Positions 1 through 5,823 of a stretch of DNA of 9,290 nt are shown here, piece by piece; position 1 is the first letter of the stretch; every line of letters begins with the position of its first letter. Made by a program: the position numbers and the translations under genes. The stretch lies in NCBI GenBank assembly GCA_964517075.1, contig CAZFAT010000319.1:1-9290 (forward strand), read 5' to 3'. A model generated the notes under the pieces. It saw nothing but the letters and a program-made list of their open reading frames with translations, made no database searches and had not been told where the DNA came from. Origin of the DNA: CAZFAT01 sp964517075. Lineage in GTDB: Bacteria > Acidobacteriota > Vicinamibacteria > Vicinamibacterales > SCN-69-37.

Positions 1-507
1 CGCTTTCGCGAGGCTGATCTCCGCGGCCTTGACGGCGTTGTAGGTCATGCGCCCGCCAGACTCGCGGCCCCAGATCGAGGCAATCATCAGAATCACGCCA
101 CCGCCGGCGCGCCGCATGTGGGGCACGGCCAGCCGCGAGACCCGAATTGCCGGAAAGAGCGTCTGATCGAGCGCGCTCTGCCACTCGACGTCGGACGTCG
201 ACACGATGTCGCCGCCGCCTGCCTTGCCGACGTTGTTGACGAGGATGTCGATCCGGCCGAACCGCTCGACGGTCCGCTCGACGACCGCGGCGGCGCCCGC
301 CTCGGTCGCGACGTCCGCCTGCACCGTCAGCACGTCGTCGTGCCTGGCGGCGTGGAGCGATGCGGCGGCGTGAGCGAGCGCCTCGCCGCCGCGGGCGCAG
401 AGCGTCACACGACAGCCCTCGGCGGCCAGCGCGCGCGCGGACGCCAACCCGAGGCCGCGGCTCGATCCGGTCACGACCGCGACCTTGCCGGTGAGCTCGA
501 GGTTCAT
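1..507 (-). CDS. SDR family NAD(P)-dependent oxidoreductase (3' end outside window)
   Basis: Short-chain dehydrogenase/reductase, presumably a cytosolic NAD(P)H-dependent oxidoreductase; substrate unknown. The first 169 residues are visible and the gene continues past position 1 (the family is usually about 250 residues). The Rossmann cofactor motif TGSSRGLG lies at residues 13-20 and the NNAG-type motif appears as NNVG at 91-94. The catalytic Ser is probably S144 (in IASIWG), followed by Y156 and K160 in YNAVK. The Asn of the classical Asn-Ser-Tyr-Lys tetrad, expected near residue 116, is Thr here (ALDQTLFPAI). The ATG at 507-505 overlaps the stop of the upstream hydrolase as ATGA, which fixes the start and implies translational coupling. 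The family call is very secure; the reaction is not. Confidence 0.93.
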   Translation of the reverse strand, partial: MNLELTGKVAVVTGSSRGLGLASARALAAEGCRVTLCARGGEALAHAAASLHAARHDDVLTVQADVATEAGAAAVVERTVERFGRIDILVNNVGKAGGGDIVSTSDVEWQSALDQTLFPAIRVSRLAVPHMRRAGGGVILMIASIWGRESGGRMTYNAVKAAEISLAKA

Positions 508-1307
508 TGGAAACACTCCTCCAGTGCCCGGCTGAACGCGCGGGGATCCTCGAGATTCGACAGATGACCTGCACCCGGCAGCAGGACGAGGCGCGAACCG
601 GGAATCGCCCGGTGCATCGCCTCGCTCGCGGACGGCGGCGTCAGCGTGTCCTCCTCGCCGCAGAGGATCAGCGTGGGGCAGTGGATCGACCCAAGAAGCG
701 GCGTCGAGTCCGGACGGTCCCGGATGGCCTGGACGGCCGCCCGCACGCCGGCGGAGCGGTTGGCGACGATGAGACCCCTCACCTCGGCGACCAACTCCGG
801 GCGGTCGCGATGCGTGGTCGCGCCGAGCAGTTTCGGCAGCATCTCGCGGCCGAGGGCCTCCAGGCCGTCGCGCTCGATCATGGCCATCGTCCGATCGCGG
901 CCGGCGCGCGCCTCATCGGTGTCGGCCGTTGCGCGCGTGTCGGCGAGCACGAGTGCGGTCACGCGATGGGCCGCCTGCCGCAGGAGCGCGAACGCGACGT
1001 AGCCACCCATCGACACGCTGGCGATTGCGGCTGTCTCAACGCCGAGCAGGTCCATCAGGGTGATGACGTGGACGGCATGGCTGTCGATGGTCAGCACCGC
1101 TTCGCCGCTATCCTCCGCCGGACCGAACCCCGGCAGGTCGGGCGCGATGAAGCGCCAGCCCGGCGGAACGTTCCCGAGCTGCGGCCGCCACTGATCGGCG
1201 CTCAGCGGAAACGAGTGCAGCAGGATGGCCGGACGGCCCTGGCCCGCCTCGAGATAGCGCATGGACCGTGACCCCACGCGTGCGATCTGTTCCCTCACGG
1301 GCGCCAT
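504..1307 (-). CDS. alpha/beta hydrolase
   Basis: Alpha/beta-fold hydrolase of the enol-lactonase/esterase type, 267 residues from the chosen start, about the normal family length and with no signal peptide. Visible elements are the oxyanion-hole region LLHSFPLS (residues 29-36), the nucleophile elbow SVSMGG with Ser99 (first Gly of GxSxG replaced by Ser), the acid Asp220 in LILCGEEDTLTPP, and His248 in GAGHLSNLEDP. The triad is therefore complete. The ATG at 1307 is preferred because AGGCGA sits about 8 bases upstream; in-frame ATGs at 1331 and 1340 would add 8 or 11 residues, and the latter would overlap the divergent gene. Its stop overlaps the SDR start (ATGA), so the two form an operon. 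It resembles PcaD-like 3-oxoadipate enol-lactonases in overall pattern, but the substrate cannot be assigned. Confidence 0.92.
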   Translation of the reverse strand: MAPVREQIARVGSRSMRYLEAGQGRPAILLHSFPLSADQWRPQLGNVPPGWRFIAPDLPGFGPAEDSGEAVLTIDSHAVHVITLMDLLGVETAAIASVSMGGYVAFALLRQAAHRVTALVLADTRATADTDEARAGRDRTMAMIERDGLEALGREMLPKLLGATTHRDRPELVAEVRGLIVANRSAGVRAAVQAIRDRPDSTPLLGSIHCPTLILCGEEDTLTPPSASEAMHRAIPGSRLVLLPGAGHLSNLEDPRAFSRALEECFQ

Positions 1308-1338
1308 TGTACTGTTCGCCTGATCTACCATTTCGCCC

Positions 1339-1521
1339 ATGCAGGCCTATCTCATGACCACGGGCGCGATCTTCGGGCTGATTGTGGCCGCCCACGTCTG
1401 GCGCATCGTCGAGGAGGGCGCACACCTGGCCTCGGACCCGGCCTACCTGGCCCTGACGGCCGCCTCCGGCGCGCTCTGTCTGTGGGCCGCCCGACTGCTG
1501 AGGCGCCGCCGGGCGGACTAA
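1339..1521 (+). CDS. small two-helix membrane protein, unknown function
   Basis: A 60-residue protein with two hydrophobic segments: residues about 6-24 (TTGAIFGLIVAAHVWRIV) and 34-53 (PAYLALTAASGALCLWAARL). A short polar loop (EEGAHLASD) separates them and the C-terminus is strongly basic (RRRR), which suggests an inner-membrane hairpin with a cytoplasmic tail. I recall similar short acidobacterial-type hypothetical proteins with a conserved HVWR..EG.HLA.DP pattern, but this is memory and no function is known to me. The start could be ATG 1339 or ATG 1354; CAGG at 1342-1345 would suit the latter, while the MxxYxxTTG N-terminus favours the former. It diverges from the hydrolase, and its stop codon directly abuts the stop of the minus-strand gene at 1522. 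It could still be a chance open frame. Confidence 0.62.
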   Translation: MQAYLMTTGAIFGLIVAAHVWRIVEEGAHLASDPAYLALTAASGALCLWAARLLRRRRAD

Positions 1522-1863
1522 TCACGACGGCCACGCGCAGTCGCCGTGCGGCCGAAAGCGCCGGCGCAGGAGTGCGGCCAGGCCGTCGAGATCCGGATAG
1601 AGCGAGAAGTCGTTGATGCCGGCCATCTCTAGGTAGCGCTCCGCGTCACGCCGGCCGGTGGCGTCGAGGGTGAGCTGCGTCAGGCCTGGCAGGCCCGTGC
1701 GTTCGAGCGGCGTGCAGCTCGCGTGCAGCGTGAAGGTCGCCAACTGCCCTGACAGCCGGGCCGATCGCCGCTGCGGGTAGATCGCCACGGCGTGCGCCCA
1801 CTCCGGAGCCACCCGCCCGTCGACGTAGCACTCGAAACACGAGTGCTTCAGATCCGTCCGCAC
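1522..1863 (-). CDS. short reading frame resembling the C-terminal end of FRG-domain proteins (possible gene remnant)
   Basis: A 113-residue frame read from a GTG at 1863 and ending in TGA at 1524-1522. The segments RLSGQLATFTLH (residues 36-47) and GINDFSLYPDLDGL (82-95) match what I know of the tail of FRG-domain proteins, where a Q-G-F-TLH stretch precedes a Gi..sLFPDLDGL ending. The defining N-terminal FRG motif is absent, because the DNA upstream encodes the helicase in another frame. This is therefore either a 5'-truncated remnant or a stand-alone small protein. The helicase stop lies only 11 bases before the GTG, and GGCGGG just upstream could serve ribosomes although it is very close to the start. 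Translation may be coupled to the helicase. The conserved tail argues for real coding origin; whether it is still expressed is unclear. Confidence 0.55.
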   Translation of the reverse strand: MRTDLKHSCFECYVDGRVAPEWAHAVAIYPQRRSARLSGQLATFTLHASCTPLERTGLPGLTQLTLDATGRRDAERYLEMAGINDFSLYPDLDGLAALLRRRFRPHGDCAWPS

Positions 1864-1874
1864 GTCCCGCCGTG

Positions 1875-3485
1875 CTACCGCGCGCGTTTGACCTCGACCT
1901 TCTTGCCGCGCAGCGTCGTCCGGCTGAGCGCGTCGATCACGCGGTCCGCCAGCGGAGCCGGCACCTCGACCAGCGAATGCCGTGGACCGACACGAATGCC
2001 GCCCACCTGGCGCGAGGTCAACTTTGCCTCGCCGGTGATGGCGCCGACCAGATCGGCAGGACGGATGCCTGTCGATTGCCCCGCACCGACGAAGAGCACG
2101 GTCATCGCCTCGCCCGTCACCTCCGCGGGCGGCGCGGGCTCGGACCTGGCGTCGCGCGACTCCGCGGCGGCGTGGAGCAGCGCCACGGCGGCCGCCGCCA
2201 CGTCCAGCAGGTCCACGTCGTGCGCCAGCGAGGCGACCAGCGCTCGCGGCGCCTCCAGGTCGCCCGCCGCCAGCCGCTCGACAATGGCGACGCGAGTCAG
2301 GTCGAGCCGGCGGGCGCGCAAGGCGGCCTCCGTGGGCAATGCGAGGACCTCGACCTTCTGCTTCGTCAGGGCCTCGATCTGGCGGAGCATCCGCTGCTCG
2401 CGCGGATCGAGGAGCGTGATCGCGACGCCCTCGCGTCCAATCCTGCCGGTGCGCCCGATGCGATGCACGTAGACCTCGGGCGCCGTCGGGATGTCGTAGT
2501 TGATCACGTGCGAGACGTGCTCGATGTCGAGACCGCGCGCGGCGACGTCGGTCGCGACCAGGACGTCGGCTTTCTCCTGCCGGAAAAGCTGCATGACCCG
2601 GTCGCGATCGCGCTGCTCCATGCCGCCGTGAAGCGCCTGCGCGGCATAGCCGTGCGACTTGAGGATGTCGGTCAACTCGTCCACTTCCAGCCGCGTGCGG
2701 CAGAAGACGATGGCCGACGCCGGATCTTCGAACTCGAGCACGCGCCCAAGCGCCTGCGCCTTGTGCCCGCGCGACACGATGTAGGCGACCTGCCGCACGC
2801 GCGGCAGCTTGCCGGCGGCCCGCTTCTCGGCCTTGATGGTCACGCGCACCGGCCGCTGAAGGTGACGTTCGGCGATCCCGGCAATCCTGGGCGCCATCGT
2901 CGCCGCGAAGAGCGCGGTCTGACGCCCGGCGGGCGTCGCCGTGAGGATCGCCTCGAGGTCCTCGGCAAATCCCATGTCCAGCATCTCGTCGGCCTCGTCG
3001 AGCACGAGCACGGCCAGGGCGTCGAGGCCCAGCGTCTGCCGCCGCAGGTGATCGAGCACGCGACCCGGTGTGCCGACGACGATGTCGGCGCCGCGGCGGA
3101 GCGCGCGAATCTGCTGATCCATGGGGGCGCCGCCATACACAGGCACCACGACCAGCGGCGTGCGCTTCGCGTACTTGTGTATGGCCTCGGCCACCTGCAT
3201 GGCGAGTTCCCGCGTGGGCACGAGAATGAGGCCGCGGACGGCGCTCGGCCGCGGCGCCGGCGTGGAGGCGAGCCGATGAATCAACGGCAAGGCGAAGGCC
3301 GCCGTCTTGCCCGTGCCCGTGCCCGCCTGGCCGATCAGGTCGCGGCCGGCCAGCAGGGTGGGAATGGCTTCGCGTTGAATGGGCGTCGGTTCCTCGTAGC
3401 CGAGCCCGGTCAGTGTCGTCTCGAGCGTTTCGCCGAGGCCGAGCGAGGCGAACCGCAACACAGCATCGGACGGCGGTGTGGTCAC
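1875..3485 (-). CDS. DEAD-box RNA helicase with DbpA-type RNA-binding domain (DeaD/CsdA/DbpA-like)
   Basis: ATP-dependent RNA helicase, probably acting in ribosome assembly or RNA unwinding in the cytosol; 536 residues from the chosen start. Motifs in order: Q motif GYEEPTPIQ ending at Gln37, Walker A AGTGTGKT 54-61, PTREL 90-94, TPGR 139-142, DEAD 163-166, motif III as AAT (194-196) instead of the usual SAT, ATDVAARGLD 311-320, and HRIGRTGR 341-348. After an Ala-rich linker, residues about 461-535 form a DbpA RNA-binding domain (LFVGAGQSTGIRPADLVGAI...RGKKVEVKRA). That domain targets 23S rRNA in E. coli DbpA and also occurs in CsdA/DeaD, so the exact orthology is open. The start is uncertain: GTG 3485 gives a family-like N-terminus, whereas a GTG at 3560 would add 25 residues and overlap the divergent FKBP gene. 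A GTG at 3461 is also possible. Confidence 0.95.
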   Translation of the reverse strand: MTTPPSDAVLRFASLGLGETLETTLTGLGYEEPTPIQREAIPTLLAGRDLIGQAGTGTGKTAAFALPLIHRLASTPAPRPSAVRGLILVPTRELAMQVAEAIHKYAKRTPLVVVPVYGGAPMDQQIRALRRGADIVVGTPGRVLDHLRRQTLGLDALAVLVLDEADEMLDMGFAEDLEAILTATPAGRQTALFAATMAPRIAGIAERHLQRPVRVTIKAEKRAAGKLPRVRQVAYIVSRGHKAQALGRVLEFEDPASAIVFCRTRLEVDELTDILKSHGYAAQALHGGMEQRDRDRVMQLFRQEKADVLVATDVAARGLDIEHVSHVINYDIPTAPEVYVHRIGRTGRIGREGVAITLLDPREQRMLRQIEALTKQKVEVLALPTEAALRARRLDLTRVAIVERLAAGDLEAPRALVASLAHDVDLLDVAAAAVALLHAAAESRDARSEPAPPAEVTGEAMTVLFVGAGQSTGIRPADLVGAITGEAKLTSRQVGGIRVGPRHSLVEVPAPLADRVIDALSRTTLRGKKVEVKRAR

Positions 3486-3553
3486 ATCCCATTGTGGCCC
3501 GAGTTCATACCCCCTTGATTCCGACTGGCGGTCTCGCGGAGCATGAACGGCAT
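3486..3553. promoter_or_regulatory. divergent intergenic region between helicase and FKBP genes
   Basis: These 68 bases separate the minus-strand helicase start from the plus-strand FKBP start and must hold promoters for both unless the helicase starts further upstream. I see only weak elements: TTGATT at 3515-3520 as a possible -35 for the plus strand, without a convincing -10, and TTCATA at 3504-3509 (TATGAA on the minus strand) as a possible -10 for the helicase, without a -35. No clear operator palindrome is visible. Confidence 0.3.
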
Positions 3554-4006
3554 ATGACACGCCGTCTGCTGCTGCTCCTGGTCGTGACCGTCGCGTTCAC
3601 CGCGTGCACACTGAAGGAAGAACCTGGGCCCGAAGCCATCCCCGCCCCGCCCGACGTCGCCGCGCCGCCCGCCGACGCCGTCAGGACGTCATCCGGGCTC
3701 GCCTCGAAGGTCCTGCGACCCGGCAAGAGCAACGTGCGGCCGACCGCCGGGTCGACCGTGGTCGTGCACTACACCGGCTGGACGACGGACGGCAAGATGT
3801 TCGACAGCTCGATCGTGCGCGGAACGCCGGCCGAGTTCTCGGTGCTGGGCGTCATCCCTGGGTGGACCGAAGGCGTCCAGCTCATGGTGGTCGGCGAGCA
3901 GCGCCGGTTCTGGATCCCGGGCCACCTCGCCTACGACAGCAGCCCCGATCCGAACGATCCGCGCGGCACGCTCGTGTTCGATATCGAGTTGATTGAGGTC
4001 AAGTGA
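3554..4006 (+). CDS. FKBP-type peptidyl-prolyl cis-trans isomerase, predicted lipoprotein
   Basis: Peptidyl-prolyl isomerase of the FKBP fold, 150 residues, predicted to be exported and lipid-anchored and so to act on extracytoplasmic protein folding. The N-terminus MTRRLLLLLVVTVAFTAC is a short signal peptide with a slightly non-canonical lipobox FTAC and Cys18 as the lipidation site. A Pro/Ala/Glu-rich tether (residues about 20-42) follows, then the FKBP domain at about 48-150. FKBP pocket residues are present: Tyr73 (HYTGW), Phe83-Asp84 (KMFDSS), Val100-Ile101 and Trp104 (VIPGW), Tyr127, and Phe142 in TLVFDIELIEV. The start at 3554 is chosen because it opens directly into the signal peptide. 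The gene diverges from the helicase and converges on the pilT-like gene. The family call is firm; lipid anchoring is likely. Confidence 0.94.
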   Translation: MTRRLLLLLVVTVAFTACTLKEEPGPEAIPAPPDVAAPPADAVRTSSGLASKVLRPGKSNVRPTAGSTVVVHYTGWTTDGKMFDSSIVRGTPAEFSVLGVIPGWTEGVQLMVVGEQRRFWIPGHLAYDSSPDPNDPRGTLVFDIELIEVK

Positions 4007-4013
4007 ACGGTTG

Positions 4014-4098
4014 CCGGTTTTCGGTTTTCGGTGCTGGACGCGGCACGCGAGACCCGCGGGACCGCATCAAGAACCGACCACCGAGAACTGAAAACTGG
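4014..4098. repeat. long inverted repeat in the convergent FKBP/pilT spacer (possible terminator or dispersed repeat)
   Basis: Left arm 4014-4033 (CCGGTTTTCGGTTTTCGGTG) and right arm 4079-4098 are 20-base inverted repeats with three mismatches. In plus-strand RNA all three become G-U pairs, so the stem is fully paired; in minus-strand RNA they would be A-C mismatches. The 45-base loop holds a smaller stem, CGCGG 4039-4043 with CCGCG 4054-4058. It begins seven bases after the FKBP stop and ends six bases before the pilT-like stop. There is no U-tract, so classic intrinsic termination is unlikely, but it may stabilise or end the FKBP transcript. The left arm contains two copies of CGGTTTT. Confidence 0.7.
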
Positions 4099-4104
4099 CG
4101 GGGC

Positions 4105-5241
4105 CTACCCCAACTGCGTCAACGCCTGCGCAAAGTCTTCGGGGTGGTTGGCGCGCAGGAGGGCCTCGGCGCGATCGACGAGGCCCACCTTGACCAGCCT
4201 GGCGAGGCACTCCTCGAGGGAGAACGACCCCTGCTTCCGGGTGATCGTGATTTCCTGGTGCAGATGATGCAGCGCGTTGCGCCGGACGTGCTGGCGCGCG
4301 CCGTAGCCCACGACCAGTAACTCCGCCGCGGGAACGCGGCCGCCGTTCGTCCGGGGCAGAAGCGTCTGCACGAACACTGCCGACAGGGCCGCGGCGATTT
4401 CCTGCCGGATGGTCGGCTGGCGCTCCGCCGGAAACGAATCGGTCATCCGCGCGATCGTGGACGGGACGTCGGTCGTGTGCAGCGTGGACAGCACGAGGTG
4501 GCCCGTCTCTCCCGCCGCCAGCGCCATCCGCATCGTCTCCGGGTCGCGCATCTCACCGACGACGATCACATCCGGCGCCTGACGGAGCGCCGATCGCAGC
4601 GCGGCCGGGAAGTCCGGCGCATCGCCGCCGATCTCGATCTGCTGCACCACGCTCTTGTGGTTCGCGTGCTCGTACTCGATCGGGTCTTCGATGGTGATGA
4701 TGTGCTTGGCCTCGCGGCGGTTGATCTCGTCCACGAGCGCGGCCGCCGTCGTGGTCTTGCCCGAGCCCGTCGCTCCGCCGATGATGACCAGGCCGCGCGC
4801 CAGCCGCGACAGGGCCTCGGTTCCAGGCGGCAGGTCCAGACTGGCCAGGGACGGCACCGCCGTGGGCAGCATGCGAACCACGGCCGCGGCGCGGCCGCGC
4901 TCGCGGTGCAGATGGATGCGGAACCGGCCGAGGCCCGCCAGCCGCCGCGCGGCGTCGACCCGGCCCGCGTCCCGGTAGAGGCGCTGGGCGTGCGCCGGCA
5001 GCACCGGCAGCACCATGTCCTCGACGTCCTGCCCGTCGAGCACGACGCCCTCGGCCCGGACCACCCGGCCGTTGAGCCGCAGGGCGGGGGGCTCACCCGC
5101 GAGCAGCAGCAGGTCGCTCGCGCCGCGCTCGGCCATGACACCCAACCAGAGATCCAGCTTCGTCCCACCATCGGCAGGGCCCAGGCGCCCCGTGTCGAGT
5201 TCGGCTACCAGCCGGTCGAGGTCGAGGTCGTCGGAGGACAT
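4105..5241 (-). CDS. PilT/PilU-like type IV pilus retraction ATPase
   Basis: Cytoplasmic secretion-type ATPase of the PilT family, 378 residues, expected to form a hexamer at the pilus base and power retraction. Motifs in order: an N-terminal PAS-like domain with ASDLLLLAGEPPALRLNG (residues 41-58), Walker A GATGSGKT 156-163, Asp box IITIEDPIEYEH 181-192, Walker B DVIVVGEMRD 224-233, and His box TGHLVLSTLHT 246-256. The PilT C-terminal motif AIRNLIRE is altered here to GARQHVRR (about 314-321), so its mechanical properties or paralogue type may differ. ATG 5241 is chosen because it lies 10 bases after the upstream methyltransferase stop and gives a normal N-terminus; the frame stays open upstream to 5355 but would overlap that gene. 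No other pilus genes are in the window. Confidence 0.92.
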   Translation of the reverse strand: MSSDDLDLDRLVAELDTGRLGPADGGTKLDLWLGVMAERGASDLLLLAGEPPALRLNGRVVRAEGVVLDGQDVEDMVLPVLPAHAQRLYRDAGRVDAARRLAGLGRFRIHLHRERGRAAAVVRMLPTAVPSLASLDLPPGTEALSRLARGLVIIGGATGSGKTTTAAALVDEINRREAKHIITIEDPIEYEHANHKSVVQQIEIGGDAPDFPAALRSALRQAPDVIVVGEMRDPETMRMALAAGETGHLVLSTLHTTDVPSTIARMTDSFPAERQPTIRQEIAAALSAVFVQTLLPRTNGGRVPAAELLVVGYGARQHVRRNALHHLHQEITITRKQGSFSLEECLARLVKVGLVDRAEALLRANHPEDFAQALTQLG

Positions 5242-5251
5242 GGTCGGGCGT

Positions 5252-5731
5252 TCAGAGCCAGCGGCCCACACGCCGGCAGTAGGCGTCGTAGGTCTCGCCA
5301 AACCGCCCACGCAGGTAGGTTTCCTCGCGAAGAATGACCGCGAGGACCACGGCAATCAGGACGATCGGTAGGAGGAACAGCGGCCAGGCGATGTTGGCGA
5401 TCAGGGCCACGCCGACGTAGATCGCCGTGAAGCCGACGTACTGCGGGTTGCGGGACCACTGATAGGGTCCGGTCGTCACGAGGGTGTCGGCGGGGCGCTG
5501 CAGCATGATCCCGGTCCGGCCGGCGAACGTCCTCATCCCCCACCAGAACACGGCGGTGCCGAGCACGATGAGCACGAGGCCGATGGCCGTCTGAACGATG
5601 CTCCGTCCGTCGCCGTCAATCGTGAACGGCAACCGCCGGTTGAGCCACCACCCCGCGGCGAACCCGGCCACGAACAAGAGCGTCGGCGGCAGCGGCGCAC
5701 CCGGGCCCTTCTCCTCAGGACTCGCGGACAT
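5252..5731 (-). CDS. isoprenylcysteine carboxyl methyltransferase-like integral membrane protein
   Basis: Membrane protein of the ICMT/PEMT-like methyltransferase group, 159 residues from the chosen start. It has about four hydrophobic segments (residues about 17-33, 45-66, 98-115 and 116-135). The C-terminal half carries the signature GPYQWSRNPQYVG (88-100) and the ending EETYLRGRFGETYDAYCRRVGRW (136-158), typical of S-adenosylmethionine-dependent members of this fold. Bacterial members act on unknown substrates, since proteins are rarely prenylated, so the reaction is not assigned. ATG 5731 places the first helix soon after a short polar leader; ATG 5773 (14 more residues, with GGAAC upstream) or a TTG at 5800 are alternatives. 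It probably forms an operon with the PilT-like gene 10 bases downstream. Confidence 0.85.
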   Translation of the reverse strand: MSASPEEKGPGAPLPPTLLFVAGFAAGWWLNRRLPFTIDGDGRSIVQTAIGLVLIVLGTAVFWWGMRTFAGRTGIMLQRPADTLVTTGPYQWSRNPQYVGFTAIYVGVALIANIAWPLFLLPIVLIAVVLAVILREETYLRGRFGETYDAYCRRVGRWL

Positions 5732-5823
5732 AGGGATGCGGCGCGCTCTGTCCTCGCGGCCGGCCACCGCCATTGTTTCCGTTCCGGTGACGAAGGACAA
5801 GCTCAGTTGCAGCCGCGGGCAGA

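Noticed and set aside
118..567. Plus-strand open frame antisense to the SDR
   Set aside because: The minus strand gives a clear Rossmann-fold SDR; the plus translation has no recognisable features.
507..1271. Plus-strand open frame antisense to the hydrolase
   Set aside because: Shadow of the hydrolase gene, whose catalytic triad is intact on the minus strand.
1306..1312. TACAAT on the minus strand as a -10 box for the hydrolase
   Set aside because: It overlaps the chosen ATG, so transcription would begin inside the gene, and no matching -35 was seen.
1878..3492. Long minus-strand frame overlapping the helicase gene and continuous with the FRG-like tail
   Set aside because: Only the part after 1863 looks like protein. 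The upstream translation is Arg/Gly/Ala-rich with no recognisable motif and is the out-of-frame shadow of a high-GC helicase gene, so a giant fused protein is not supported.
1872..3518. Plus-strand open frame of 548 codons antisense to the helicase
   Set aside because: Composition is His/Arg/Gly-rich without motifs, and the opposite strand carries a complete helicase. Long antisense frames are expected in GC-rich genes.
3413..3553. Upstream extension of the FKBP gene to an ATG at 3413
   Set aside because: It would place 47 Arg-rich residues before an obvious lipoprotein signal peptide and overlap the helicase coding region.
4477..5337. Plus-strand open frame antisense to the PilT-like gene
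   Set aside because: Low-complexity Arg/Gln/His-rich translation; all conserved motifs are on the minus strand.
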